Source: Mucilaginibacter pedocola (GTDB taxonomy: Bacteria; Bacteroidota; Bacteroidia; Sphingobacteriales; Sphingobacteriaceae). Taken from it: a DNA stretch of 64,000 nucleotides. The DNA is taken from positions 186,001 to 250,000 of the forward strand of contig NZ_MBTF01000003.1 in the NCBI RefSeq assembly GCF_002013915.1. The letters run 5' to 3'. This document shows, in pieces, positions 41,207 through 50,089 of the stretch. Position 1 is the stretch's first letter. Every line of letters starts with the position of its first letter. The position numbers and the translations under genes were made by a program. The notes beneath the pieces are model-generated. The model was not told where the DNA came from. It worked only from the letters and a program-made list of their open reading frames with translations, and did no database searches.

Positions 41207-41965
41207 ATGGCTAAGATAGCATTGATAACAGGGGCCACCGCCGGTATTGGCGAGGCCTGTGCACATACTTTTGCCCGCGAGGGTTATAACCTCATACTTA
41301 CCGGCCGCCGCATGCAACGTTTGGAGCGGCTTGCTGAGGTACTGAACGATAAATACAACATCGACGTTGCCATCTCCTGCTTCGATATTCGCAGCAAGGC
41401 GCAGGTGATAGAAAACCTGGAGGGGTTACCCGCAGAATGGAAACAGGTAGATGTTTTGGTAAACAACGCCGGCCTAAGCCAGGGGCTCGACCCCATTGAC
41501 AAAGGCGACTACGACGATTGGGAAACCATGATAGATACCAACGTGAAGGGCTTGCTATATGTAAGCCGCGTGGTAAGCAACTGGATGATAGATAATGGTT
41601 TTGGCCATATTATTAATCTGGGATCGATTGCCGGTAAAGAGGTTTATCCAAATGGGAATGTATATTGCGCTACCAAGCACGCGGTTGATGCCCTGAGTAA
41701 AGGCATGCGTTTAGATTTGCTTAGCCATGGCATAAAGGTTACGGCCATACATCCCGGCGCAGTAGAAACCGAATTTAGTGAGGTGCGTTTTAAAGGCGAT
41801 AAAGACCGCGCTAAAAAGGTTTACGATGGTTTTGAGCCGCTGGTAGCGCAGGATATTGCCGATACCATTTGGTTTGTGGCATCGCGCCCGGCGCATGTAA
41901 ACATTAACGATATTTTGATAATGCCAACCGCGCAGGCTTCGGCAACAAATATATTTCGCCAATAA
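41207..41965 (+). CDS. SDR oxidoreductase (YdfG-like)
   Basis: A 252-residue cytoplasmic short-chain dehydrogenase with NADP-type fold: TGATAGIGEACA near residues 9-20, LTGRRMQRLERL after the second strand (Arg pattern for NADP), VNNAGLSQGLDP, catalytic Ser in INLGSIAGK and YCATK (Tyr, Lys). It resembles the YdfG group acting on 3-hydroxy acids such as L-allo-threonine or malonic semialdehyde (family knowledge). Its stop codon lies just before a GTCCGGAAG-type repeat. Confidence 0.9.
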   Translation: MAKIALITGATAGIGEACAHTFAREGYNLILTGRRMQRLERLAEVLNDKYNIDVAISCFDIRSKAQVIENLEGLPAEWKQVDVLVNNAGLSQGLDPIDKGDYDDWETMIDTNVKGLLYVSRVVSNWMIDNGFGHIINLGSIAGKEVYPNGNVYCATKHAVDALSKGMRLDLLSHGIKVTAIHPGAVETEFSEVRFKGDKDRAKKVYDGFEPLVAQDIADTIWFVASRPAHVNINDILIMPTAQASATNIFRQ

Positions 41966-42081
41966 GTCTGATGTCCGGAAGTCGGTAAGTCCGAAAGACG
42001 TAGGCTGGGTATACAGCACAATTGAATAAAGAATAAACATAAATCTTCCGGACTTTCGGTCTTGCCGGACTTTCGGACTTA
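41964..42081. repeat. Inverted repeat of TCCGGACTTTCGGACTT type
   Basis: Left arm AAGTCTGATGTCCGGAAGTC and GGTAAGTCCGAAAGAC; right arm CTTCCGGACTTTCGGTCTTG then CCGGACTTTCGGACTT. The middle is AT-rich. The first bases overlap the TAA of the SDR gene. The same words (TTTCGGACTTACCGACTT) occur inside lysA at 59440-59492. Confidence 0.75.
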
Positions 42082-42092
42082 AAAATAAAACC

Positions 42093-42542
42093 ATGTCACT
42101 CATTACTCAAATAGACCAGGATATCAAACAAGCCATGTTATCCAAACAAGCCGACCGCCTGAGGGGGCTTCGCGCTATTAAATCGGCTTTACTGCTGGCT
42201 AAAACCGAAAAAGGCGCTGCCGACGAATTAACTAAAGAAGCCGAAATAAAGGTGCTGCAAAAACTTATTAAGCAGCGTAAAGAATCGGCGGATATTTATA
42301 AAACCCAGGGCCGCGAAGACCTTTACGAAATAGAAATGGCCGAAATGTATGTGATAGAGCCTTACTTGCCGCAGCAAATGAGCCGCTTTGAGATAGAAGG
42401 CTACATACAGGAAGTTATTGAACGCCTTGGTGTAACATCGGTAAAAGATATGGGCCGCGTAATGGGCGTTGCCAATAAAGAGCTTGCCGGCCAGGCCGAT
42501 GGCAAAACCGTATCAGAAGTGGTTAAGCAGCTGTTGGGATAA
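42093..42542 (+). CDS. yqeY: GatB/YqeY domain protein
   Basis: A 149-residue cytoplasmic protein of the GatB/YqeY family, related to the tail domain of the tRNA amidotransferase subunit. The start SLITQIDQDIKQAMLSKQADRLRGLRAIKSALLL and the mid motif LQKLIKQRKESADIYKTQGREDL are diagnostic, with YLPQQMSRFEIEGYIQEVI following. Its role outside the amidotransferase is not established. Full length, own start 10 nt after a repeat. Confidence 0.94.
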   Translation: MSLITQIDQDIKQAMLSKQADRLRGLRAIKSALLLAKTEKGAADELTKEAEIKVLQKLIKQRKESADIYKTQGREDLYEIEMAEMYVIEPYLPQQMSRFEIEGYIQEVIERLGVTSVKDMGRVMGVANKELAGQADGKTVSEVVKQLLG

Positions 42543-42666
42543 TTTAATTGCCAAAATTGTTGCAGGTAAAACCTAATAAACTAATTTTACAGTAGTATTT
42601 ACTGCTTTTTATACCCGAAAATTAAACGGTATAAAGTATGTAAATGCCACATTTTAAGCAGGAACT

Positions 42667-43428
42667 ATGAATTTTGTACTGAAAGAAGAGAAGGGTTTTA
42701 CGTATATAGAAGAAGGACAAGGCGAACCATTACTGCTTTTACACGGGCTAATGGGCGCATTGAGCAATTGGGAGGAAGTGATCAAAGAATTTAGCCCTCA
42801 CTACCGTGTACTTATACCTATTTTGCCTATTTACGATCTGCCAATACTCACGACCGGCGTTCGCGCGTTATCAAAATTCGTACATAAGTTCATCAAGTTT
42901 AAAAAACTGAACAAAATAACATTGCTGGGTAATTCGCTTGGCGGGCATGTAGGTTTGATATATGTTTTGGCGCATCCGGGGTATGTAAAAGCACTGGTAT
43001 TAACCGGTAGCTCGGGCTTGTACGAGAATGCTTTTGGTGGCTCGTTTCCGCGCCGCGAGAACTACGAATTTGTGAAAGAAAAAGTGGCCTACACTTTTTA
43101 TGACCCTGCCGTAGCTACAAAAGAATTGGTCGACGAAGTTTTTGAAACTATTAACGACCGCGCTAAGGTGATACGCATATTGGCCATGGCAAAATCGGCC
43201 ATCAGGCATAATATGAAAGACGACTTGCGCAAGATAACTATGCCTGTTGCGTTAATATGGGGTAGGGATGATAAAATTACTCCGCCTGAGGTTGCCGTTG
43301 AGTTTAACCAATTGCTGCCTAACTCGCATTTAGACTGGATAGATAAATGCGGCCACGCGCCAATGATGGAACGCCCGCAGGAGTTTAATACCTACTTAAA
43401 GGCTTTTTTAGAACGAATAAAACAATAA
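42667..43428 (+). CDS. Alpha/beta hydrolase
   Basis: A 253-residue cytoplasmic alpha/beta hydrolase. The oxyanion loop is LLHGLMGALSNW, the nucleophile elbow GNSLGG (Ser in LLGNSLGGHVGLIY), acid in WGRDDKITPP and His in DKCGHAPMMERP, so the triad is complete. No signal peptide. It is 3 nt from the CBS-domain gene downstream, probably cotranscribed. Substrate unknown. Confidence 0.92.
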   Translation: MNFVLKEEKGFTYIEEGQGEPLLLLHGLMGALSNWEEVIKEFSPHYRVLIPILPIYDLPILTTGVRALSKFVHKFIKFKKLNKITLLGNSLGGHVGLIYVLAHPGYVKALVLTGSSGLYENAFGGSFPRRENYEFVKEKVAYTFYDPAVATKELVDEVFETINDRAKVIRILAMAKSAIRHNMKDDLRKITMPVALIWGRDDKITPPEVAVEFNQLLPNSHLDWIDKCGHAPMMERPQEFNTYLKAFLERIKQ

Positions 43429-43431
43429 ACT

Positions 43432-44094
43432 ATGCTTGCAATTGAGCTTGTAGCAGACACTATTCCGCCGGTACACACCTCTGATAGTATTCAGAAGGTG
43501 TTCGACCGTATGGCGGAGTTTCGTGTTCGCCACTTGCCAATTGTGAACGAGGAACAGTTTTTGGGCCTGGTATCGGAAGATGACCTTATTGAGGAGCCCG
43601 ACTATAATACCCCGATAGGCGCGCTTGCCTTATCATTGGTGAACCCCTACGTACTGGAAGAGCAGCATATTTATGATGTGATACGCCTGTTTTACGAGCA
43701 GGACCTGAGCGTGGTGCCCGTGCTTGATACCAAGAACGAGTACCAGGGGCTGATATCTATCAACACCATGAACGAGTACTTTGCCAAGCTTACCTCGGTG
43801 AGTGAGCCGGGCGGCATTATTGTACTGGAGATAGGTAACAAGAATAACTCGCTGGCGCACATGGCGCAGATAGTGGAGTCGGACAATGCACAGGTGCTTA
43901 GCTCGTACACGCGTACCTTTCCTGATAGTACCCGCATGGAAGTTACCCTGAAAGTAAACAAGCAGGACATCACTAATATACTGGCTACCTTTCAGCGTTA
44001 TGAATACGACGTGAAAGCCACCTTCAACTTCACCGACAGGAATAATACAGCCAAAGAGCGCTTTGACTCGTTGATGAATTATTTGAATTTGTAG
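43432..44094 (+). CDS. CBS domain protein with ACT-like tail
   Basis: A 220-residue cytoplasmic protein with two CBS modules (about residues 1-60 and 62-122; VRHLPIVNEEQFLGLVSEDDL and SVVPVLDTKNEYQGLISINTM), which bind adenine nucleotides, then an ACT-like regulatory segment (GGIIVLEIGNKNNSLAHMAQIVES). In many Bacteroidota this gene directly precedes nadK; here nadK is 3.4 kb away beyond an insertion. Probably an energy or NAD(P) sensor linked to NAD kinase (inference from that usual order). Confidence 0.9.
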   Translation: MLAIELVADTIPPVHTSDSIQKVFDRMAEFRVRHLPIVNEEQFLGLVSEDDLIEEPDYNTPIGALALSLVNPYVLEEQHIYDVIRLFYEQDLSVVPVLDTKNEYQGLISINTMNEYFAKLTSVSEPGGIIVLEIGNKNNSLAHMAQIVESDNAQVLSSYTRTFPDSTRMEVTLKVNKQDITNILATFQRYEYDVKATFNFTDRNNTAKERFDSLMNYLNL

Positions 44095-44142
44095 GGCAGT
44101 AAATATTATGTTAATGTGAAACTTTACCGCGAGAAAATTATT

Positions 44143-44150
44143 TAACTTTG
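44143..44150 (+). promoter_or_regulatory. -7 element TAACTTTG
   Basis: Exact TAnnTTTG. If used, transcription begins near 44155, exactly at the GTG that would open the longer frame, so the ATG at 44188 is the more likely start of the following small gene. Confidence 0.45.
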
Positions 44151-44187
44151 TAAAGTGTCGTTATTTAATGAGTTAACAGACAATAAA

Positions 44188-44373
44188 ATGGGAATTGGCC
44201 GCATCATATTTCATACTAATGAACTGAGGTACAAATCTAAATTTGGCGCTGTGAGTATTATTTCAAAGCCATCGTCTGATGTTCCAAAAAACACTAAATC
44301 TCAATTAGTTATAAGGTCGTCTTCTGACTTGAAAAATTCGCGTGTTTCCGCATATACTTACTTAATACCTTAA
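44188..44373 (+). CDS. Small hypothetical protein
   Basis: A 61-residue AT-rich product (MGIGRIIFHTNELRYKSKFG onward), or 72 residues from a GTG at 44155. No recognised domain, no signal peptide, and a Ser/Lys-rich C-terminal half. It shares its low GC with the following gene (14 nt later), which suggests they arrived together. Whether it is translated is uncertain; the support is the upstream -7 element and the tight spacing to a convincing gene. Confidence 0.45.
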   Translation: MGIGRIIFHTNELRYKSKFGAVSIISKPSSDVPKNTKSQLVIRSSSDLKNSRVSAYTYLIP

Positions 44374-44387
44374 TGCCTTGTTAAACT

Positions 44388-44918
44388 ATGTTTAACGAGC
44401 ATTATACATTCCATAAAGCTAATATTGAACGCCCCATTAGCGACAAATACCTGATTTGTACCCATAACTACACTTTTAAAACTGAAAAAACGCAGTATAT
44501 CGCAAAAGTAGAACAGTACATTCATAACATTTACATCATAAAATTTTTCAGGAAGCAGGACAAAAACCGTAAGAATAGATATTCGCTATTAACTAACGAG
44601 CGTAAATGTACGCGGATAGTGTCCACTTGTATCCACATATTAATTTCTATTCTTAAAAACGATGAGCTTGCAAGTTTCGGGTTTTTAGGTGCCAATACGG
44701 TAACTAAGGAATACGAAGAAGGCAAGAGTGATACCAAGCGTTTTAGGATATATAAACAAGCGATGGAAAACCTTATTGGTGATAAAGTTTTTGCACATAG
44801 TATGGATAAACAGCATAGCACTTATCTTATGGTTAATAGAAAAAATGTCTCGGTTGAGGACTTTACCGACCAGGCTAAATTGATGTTCGACGATATATTT
44901 CCTCAATTGAGCGAATAA
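44388..44918 (+). CDS. Hypothetical AT-rich protein
   Basis: A 176-residue cytoplasmic protein I do not recognise. It begins MFNEHYTFHKANIERPISDKY, has a basic middle (FFRKQDKNRKNRYSLLTNERK) followed by a helical stretch with Cys residues (TRIVSTCIHILISILKNDELASFGFLG), and ends with an acidic helix (FTDQAKLMFDDIFPQLSE). The pattern STCIHILISIL-ASFGFLGAN recurs in unnamed bacterial proteins as I recall. AT content is well above the flanking chromosome. It lies inside the segment that separates the CBS gene from nadK. Confidence 0.65.
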   Translation: MFNEHYTFHKANIERPISDKYLICTHNYTFKTEKTQYIAKVEQYIHNIYIIKFFRKQDKNRKNRYSLLTNERKCTRIVSTCIHILISILKNDELASFGFLGANTVTKEYEEGKSDTKRFRIYKQAMENLIGDKVFAHSMDKQHSTYLMVNRKNVSVEDFTDQAKLMFDDIFPQLSE

Positions 44919-44980
44919 TTCGATGCTGTGTCTCCACCTAAAAAATCTCAACAAATATCCCATCACCCAAGCTATTTTTT

Positions 44981-44988
44981 TAGCTTTG
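44981..44988 (+). promoter_or_regulatory. -7 element TAGCTTTG
   Basis: Exact TAnnTTTG, ending 27 nt before the ATG of the DUF885-like gene at 45016. No clear -33 TTG. Confidence 0.45.
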
Positions 44989-45015
44989 CAACCCCTACCA
45001 CGCTAATCGCCGCTC

Positions 45016-46326
45016 ATGAAAAACCGTTTTTTCTTGTTCTTTATCGCTATCGCTGCCATTTCGTGCACCAAAAATGCCGACCTCCCCGAAACAAAACTTC
45101 TCAATAAATATGCTGCCGGTTATGTTCGCCTCGGGCTTGCCATTGGCCAGTACGACGAGAGTTTTGTGGATGCTTATTATGGCCCCGATTCGTTGAAGCC
45201 TGCCCCGGTAAAGGATAAAGAGGATTTTCCGCGCGATAGCTTGCTGGCATCGGTAAACAGTTTGATGAATGATATTAAGATAGTAGCCACTACTGCCGAG
45301 GTAGATTCGAACCGTATGCGCGCCAACTGGCTTTACGATCAGCTGGCATCGTTCAGCGGGCGCATCAAAATATTTTCGGGCGAGTACAGCACCTTTGATC
45401 AGGAATCGAAACAACTGTTTGGCGTTGCAGCACCGGTAAACACCGAAGACTATTTTAAAAGCCAACTGGTCCTGCTCGATAGCCTGCTGCCCGGCAAAGG
45501 CAACGTGAACGACCGCTTTCAAAAACTGGCCAACAAGTTTGTTATCCCTAAAGATAAAATAGAAACGGTTATAAAAGCCGCCATTGCCGAATCGCGTAAG
45601 CGCACGTTGGCCCATTACAAGTTACCAGCCGGCGAATCGTTCACTTTAGAACTGGTTACCGATAAACCCTGGAACGGCTACAACTGGTACCAGGGCAAAT
45701 ACAAAAGCCTGGTACAAATAAACACCGACCTGAAGATATTTATTGATCGCGCTATTGATGTAGGAAGTCATGAGAGCTACCCCGGCCACCATGTGTATAA
45801 TATGCTGCTGGAGAAAAATCTTTACCACGATAGGGGCTATGTGGAGCTTTCGATGTACCCGCTGTTTAGCCCGCAATCGCTTATTGCGGAGGGGAGTGCC
45901 AACTACGGTATTGAGATGGCTTTTCCGGGTAACGAGAAAGTGAAATTTGCCAAAAGCGTGCTGCTGCCGCTTGCGGGCTTAGATACCACAGGCATCGATA
46001 GCTATTTTAGAGCCTTGGTGATAAAAGGCAACCTTAACTATGCGCGCAACGAAGCCGCCCGCGGGTTGATTGACGATAATTGGAGCAAAAGCAAAGCGAG
46101 CAATTACCTGCAGAAGTATTGTTTGATGAACGATGAAACGGCAGATAAATCGGTAAGTTTCATCAAGAAATACCGGGCCTATGTGATCAATTACAACTAC
46201 GGGCTCGACCTGGTGAAAAACCACATTGAAAAACATGGCGGTACCGCTAAAGATCCGGTTAAGCGCTGGGAACTATTCGGCAAACTGCTGAGTAACGAGG
46301 TTACGATGGACGAGTTGGCCAAGTAA
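45016..46326 (+). CDS. DUF885-like zinc peptidase lipoprotein
   Basis: A 436-residue exported protein. N-terminus NRFFLFFIAIAAISC gives a lipoprotein Cys at residue 17. The zincin-like motif HESYPGHHVYN (His-Glu and the second His pair, about residues 252-262) and the downstream Glu in LIAEGSANYGIEMAF are the metal-binding pattern of DUF885 proteins, which look like carboxypeptidase-type metallopeptidases. Activity on peptides is inferred from the motif. It is shorter than the usual DUF885 length of about 550-600 residues, with the N-terminal part reduced. It stands alone in the inserted segment. Confidence 0.85.
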   Translation: MKNRFFLFFIAIAAISCTKNADLPETKLLNKYAAGYVRLGLAIGQYDESFVDAYYGPDSLKPAPVKDKEDFPRDSLLASVNSLMNDIKIVATTAEVDSNRMRANWLYDQLASFSGRIKIFSGEYSTFDQESKQLFGVAAPVNTEDYFKSQLVLLDSLLPGKGNVNDRFQKLANKFVIPKDKIETVIKAAIAESRKRTLAHYKLPAGESFTLELVTDKPWNGYNWYQGKYKSLVQINTDLKIFIDRAIDVGSHESYPGHHVYNMLLEKNLYHDRGYVELSMYPLFSPQSLIAEGSANYGIEMAFPGNEKVKFAKSVLLPLAGLDTTGIDSYFRALVIKGNLNYARNEAARGLIDDNWSKSKASNYLQKYCLMNDETADKSVSFIKKYRAYVINYNYGLDLVKNHIEKHGGTAKDPVKRWELFGKLLSNEVTMDELAK

Positions 46327-46422
46327 TACACGATTTAGGGATTGAGCGATTAGCACGAGAAATGCCTTTTCGCTTTATACCATCGTTTCTACTGCCAGTT
46401 TGCCCGTTAACTGTTATTCAGC

Positions 46423-47118
46423 CTACAGCAAATTATACGCCTGTGCAAATTTCACCGCGTCGTAGTTGTTTTTCAGGTTTAGTTTATTGCGGATGTTGCG
46501 GCGGTGGGTATCTGCCGTGGCAGACGATATGTAAAGCTTTTCGGCAATCTCTCCCGAATTACTTCCCATCGCCATATGTTTTAATACCTCTTTTTCGCGC
46601 TTAGTTAGTGTTAAAAATAAGGGGTTGTTATTCCGCAGAAAGTTTATTTCTTCCATTACGCGGTTTACTTTGCTGGTAATGTGGTGTACCGGGTCTATAA
46701 GCCCCGCAGTTGTTATTAGGTAGGTAGCTTCGCCTGCCTCGTTACGTGCAAAAACCTTGGTATTGCTTACAAATAATTGCCATTCGGTGTTTCGTGGTAC
46801 GCGCACCTGCTGAAAGTACGAAACCTGGTCGTTCGCGTTGCTTTTTATAATATGCATTATTTTGGGCACGTAATCGTTACTGTCCTCGGTATTAAAATAT
46901 TTCACGTAATACAATTCCGGGCCAAGTGCCTGTAATTCTTCCAGGGTGGTTTCCAGTATATTTAGCCCTGTGCTGTTCATATATACAATCTCGAGCGATT
47001 GCGCATCGTGTATTATTAATGCCGAAGGCAATTCATCGGCAAACGCCCTGATATTATTGAGGCGCTGTTGTAGGTGGTGGTCCATTTGGCTATTATAGGG
47101 GGCGGGGTACTGCTGCAA
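46423..47118 (-). CDS. PAS-LuxR transcriptional regulator
   Basis: A 231-residue cytoplasmic regulator: PAS-like domain at about residues 25-145 (LIIHDAQSLEIVYMNSTGLNIL ... GEATYLITTAG) and a C-terminal LuxR-type helix-turn-helix (LTKREKEVLKHMAMGSNSGEIAEKLYIS ... THRRNIRNKLNLKN). No receiver domain with phospho-acceptor Asp, so it likely senses a ligand or redox cue through PAS. It is transcribed away from nadK. Targets unknown. Confidence 0.9.
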   Translation of the reverse strand: MQQYPAPYNSQMDHHLQQRLNNIRAFADELPSALIIHDAQSLEIVYMNSTGLNILETTLEELQALGPELYYVKYFNTEDSNDYVPKIMHIIKSNANDQVSYFQQVRVPRNTEWQLFVSNTKVFARNEAGEATYLITTAGLIDPVHHITSKVNRVMEEINFLRNNNPLFLTLTKREKEVLKHMAMGSNSGEIAEKLYISSATADTHRRNIRNKLNLKNNYDAVKFAQAYNLL

Positions 47119-47506
47119 AATACCTAATATTAAGTATTTTTTGTAGGCCCGGATGTGCTGATATTCGCGTTGTAATTATAACTATTTTATAATTAGTTAA
47201 ATAATTTTAAAATAGATAGCCTGATCCTTATCACATTTATCAAATGAATGTGATAACTGTTTTGAATAATTCATAAGCGGGGTTGTACCCGGTTTGGGGA
47301 AACAGGTTGTGTTTTAAGTGGTGGGGGCCATTTACTTCATAATCCCTTGAGCCACGGCAGGGCCTTTATTTTAAAGGCTTTGCCATACACCCGTTTTACT
47401 TCGCCTTTCTCCATTTTGGCAACCTGCAACACTCTATCTATCAATAAAATAAAACAATATTGCCGCATATCGCATTCAATAAACGATATTCGCTTTTTTA
47501 TTACGG
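47119..47506. other. Gene-free region between LuxR gene and nadK
   Basis: About 390 bp, AT-rich near 47170-47220. I see no gene, clear repeat or terminator. It holds the divergent upstream regions of the PAS-LuxR gene and nadK; a short frame starting at 47347 is not supported. Confidence 0.5.
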
Positions 47507-48388
47507 ATGAAAATAGCAGTTTACGGCCGTCAGTTTAACGATCCGCAGGTATTTCCTTACATACGGCAAGTGTTTGATAGCCTCGTGCTGCATAATGTAG
47601 AGGTGTATGTACACCATCAGTTTAACGAGCACCTGCAAGGCAACGTTGATACATCTGCCTACAAAATCCTGAAAGCTAACGATACCCTAAAAGGTTTTAT
47701 CGATATTTTCATCACCATTGGCGGCGACGGTACCCTGCTGGATATGGTTACGCTGATACGCGATAGTGGTGTGCCTGTTATAGGTATAAACTTTGGCCGC
47801 CTGGGCTTTTTGGCCAGTATTAATAAAAACGATATATCAGCAGCCATTCATGCCGTAGTAAACGGCGAATACACGCTTGATTGCCGCGAATTGCTGATCA
47901 TAGAATCAGATGTAAAGCTTTTTGGCGATGATAACTTTGCACTTAACGATGTCACCATCCACAAGCGCGACGACTCGGCCATGATTACCACGCATGTATC
48001 GCTAAACGGTGAGTTCCTGAACTCGTATTGGGGCGATGGCATCATTATATCTACTTCAACCGGTTCTACAGCTTACTCGCTTAGCTGCGGTGGCCCCATT
48101 ATTTTCCCCCAGAGCAATAGTATTGCCCTTACGCCGGTATCGCCGCATAACCTTAATGTAAGGCCCGTTATACTGCCCGATACCAGCGAACTTACTTTTG
48201 AGGTAGAATGCCGTGGTACAAATTACATCGTATCGTGCGATAGCCGCACCGCTGTTATGGATAAAACCATGCAGTTTAAGGTGCGCAAAGCGGATTTTAA
48301 ACTCAATTTGATCCGCATGAATAATGAAAGCTATTTACAAACGTTAAGGACTAAATTATTATGGGGACTTGATGCCCGTAATTATTAA
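47507..48388 (+). CDS. nadK: NAD kinase
   Basis: Phosphorylates NAD to NADP in the cytoplasm. A 293-residue protein with the hallmark GGDGT motif (residues 72-76 in ITIGGDGTLLDM), FGRLGFLAS following, and the substrate region ISTSTGSTAYSLSCGGPI near 175-195. Length and motifs are typical of the Bacteroidota enzyme. It is 9 nt upstream of the DUF6089 barrel gene and starts the envelope block. Confidence 0.97.
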   Translation: MKIAVYGRQFNDPQVFPYIRQVFDSLVLHNVEVYVHHQFNEHLQGNVDTSAYKILKANDTLKGFIDIFITIGGDGTLLDMVTLIRDSGVPVIGINFGRLGFLASINKNDISAAIHAVVNGEYTLDCRELLIIESDVKLFGDDNFALNDVTIHKRDDSAMITTHVSLNGEFLNSYWGDGIIISTSTGSTAYSLSCGGPIIFPQSNSIALTPVSPHNLNVRPVILPDTSELTFEVECRGTNYIVSCDSRTAVMDKTMQFKVRKADFKLNLIRMNNESYLQTLRTKLLWGLDARNY

Positions 48389-48397
48389 AACCAACGG

Positions 48398-49189
48398 ATG
48401 CTTAAACTTTACGCCGCCTTATTGCTTACTTTTTTTTGCTGCACAGCCTATGCCCAGGCTACCTGGGAAATTGGCGGTTCGGCGGGCGGTGCGGGCTATA
48501 TTGGCGACCTAAACCCAAGCCCTTTTAAACCCAGCGGCGGTTCGGGTGCTATATTTATCAAACGAAATTTTAACGGTTATTTATCAGCAAGGGCAAATTA
48601 TCAATGGGGTAAAATTGCCGGGGCCGACAGCACTTCGTCAAGCGAGCAATTACGCAACCGCAACCTTAGCTTTACCGATAAGCTGAGTGAACTTAGCCTG
48701 ATGGCCGAGTTTAACTTTATGAAGTATATACCCGATGCGGGTAAAAACAAATACACACCCTACATTTTCCTGGGTATTGGTAGTACAAGCTTTTCGCCCC
48801 GGACGATATACCAGGGCAACGAGATAGAACTACGCGAGCTACGTACCGAAGGGCAAACTTCGGCCTATAAAACCAATACGCTGGTAATACCTTACGGGGC
48901 CGGCATCAAATACAATATTGGCGGTAAATGGACAATGGGCGCCGAAGTTGGCTACCGCTACACCCGTACCGACTACCTGGACGATGTAAGCGGCCTGTAT
49001 GCTTACCCCGGCACACTACCCAACGCAACCTCATTAGCCCTTGCCGACCGTAGCGGCGAACGCACCGGCACCTATATAGGCCGCCCCGGCACCCAACGCG
49101 GCGACCTGCGCAGTAAAGATATCTACGCCTTCTTCGGCTTTACGCTTAGTTACACTTTTGTAACGGAGAAGTGTTATTACGAACAATAG
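48398..49189 (+). CDS. DUF6089 outer membrane barrel protein
   Basis: A 263-residue outer-membrane protein. Signal peptide LYAALLLTFFCCTAYAQ; the mature start WEIGGSAGGAGYIGDLN and repeated beta strands (FLGIGSTSFSP, YGAGIKYNIGGKWTMGAEVGYRYT) match the DUF6089 family, and the C-terminus FFGFTLSYTFV is barrel-like. The gene regularly sits between nadK and uppS in Bacteroidota; role unknown but probably in envelope building. Repeat DNA follows. Confidence 0.9.
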   Translation: MLKLYAALLLTFFCCTAYAQATWEIGGSAGGAGYIGDLNPSPFKPSGGSGAIFIKRNFNGYLSARANYQWGKIAGADSTSSSEQLRNRNLSFTDKLSELSLMAEFNFMKYIPDAGKNKYTPYIFLGIGSTSFSPRTIYQGNEIELRELRTEGQTSAYKTNTLVIPYGAGIKYNIGGKWTMGAEVGYRYTRTDYLDDVSGLYAYPGTLPNATSLALADRSGERTGTYIGRPGTQRGDLRSKDIYAFFGFTLSYTFVTEKCYYEQ

Positions 49190-49567
49190 ATTCGGCTATG
49201 TTAGGCGGTGAATTTAACCGCAAAGTTCTCGCAAAGCTTTTACGCGATTATTTTTCTGAACCATGATTTTCCTGATTAGAAGATTCTCTGATGATGCTTC
49301 TACCATTTAGAAAAGTACCATCCAAAACGTCATCGGCTAATCCTAAAATCAAGCGCATCAGGGTTCAGAAAAATAAAAGCTTTGCGCTTCTTTGCGCCCG
49401 CCAATTTGCTAATCCTTCGTGCTCTTTGCGGTAAAATAAACGATAATTGATATTATATTCTGTAAAACAAAATAAAAACAAAATATAATTTGTTAAAATA
49501 AAACATTTGTTTACTTTTATACGTTGAATAACCAAAACCAATTGTTTAACCCTAAACGTATAAAGCC
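49190..49567. repeat. Nested repeat element between DUF6089 and exbD genes
   Basis: No gene. An outer CGCAAAG-family element (TTAACCGCAAAG at 49213, GCTCTTTGCGGTAAA ending near 49436) is interrupted by an inner inverted repeat at 49256-49368 with ends CTGAACCATGATTTTCC and GCGCATCAGGGTTCAG. The inner element shows up as a half copy at 63779-63822. The last 100 bp before exbD (AAAACAAAATATAATTTG) are very AT-rich and may carry its promoter. Confidence 0.75.
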
Positions 49568-50089
49568 ATGGCCGAATTAAACTCTGCTCCCGAAAAACAA
49601 GGCAAAAAAGTAAGGGCTCAAAAGAAGCCGCTGAAAGTAGACCTCACCGCAATGGTTGACCTTGCCTTCCTGCTCATCACGTTTTTTATGCTGACTACAA
49701 CGCTGAACAAGCCTAAAATAATAAAGGTAGCCATGCCGACGGATTCGGAGCCGGGGCCACAGGTTGCATCGCGCACCATGACAATATGTTTGGGGAAAGG
49801 CAATACAGCGATGTATTACCTTGGTATGGCTGATAAACCCATTGTGCCTGCAACCATTACCGACTACAGTAAAAAAGGGTTACGCAGGGCAATTATGGAT
49901 ATGCAACAGAAAGTAGGCGCAGTATCAAACAAAGGATTGATGGTGATTATTAAACCAGGCAATACATCGAAATATGAGAGTTTGGTGAACACACTTGACG
50001 AGATGACCATTACCGACATTAAACAATTCGCTATAGCGGACATAGATAGAGAAGACGTTAGCTTGCTAAAAAGCAAACAAGCCTATTAA
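49568..50089 (+). CDS. ExbD/TolR family biopolymer transport protein
   Basis: A 173-residue inner-membrane protein: basic N-terminus, one helix (VDLTAMVDLAFLLITFFML, the ExbD signature with the Asp in the membrane segment), and a periplasmic domain ending TDIKQFAIADIDREDVSLL. It couples the proton gradient to outer-membrane transport together with ExbB and TonB, but neither gene is adjacent here. Orphan ExbD genes are common in this group. It lies inside the otherwise conserved nadK-uppS block, flanked by repeat DNA. Confidence 0.92.
   Translation: MAELNSAPEKQGKKVRAQKKPLKVDLTAMVDLAFLLITFFMLTTTLNKPKIIKVAMPTDSEPGPQVASRTMTICLGKGNTAMYYLGMADKPIVPATITDYSKKGLRRAIMDMQQKVGAVSNKGLMVIIKPGNTSKYESLVNTLDEMTITDIKQFAIADIDREDVSLLKSKQAY

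Noticed and set aside
18060..49440. CGCAAAG-rich intergenic repeats as a CRISPR array
   Set aside because: The copies are single, far apart and palindromic, without regular spacers and without cas genes.
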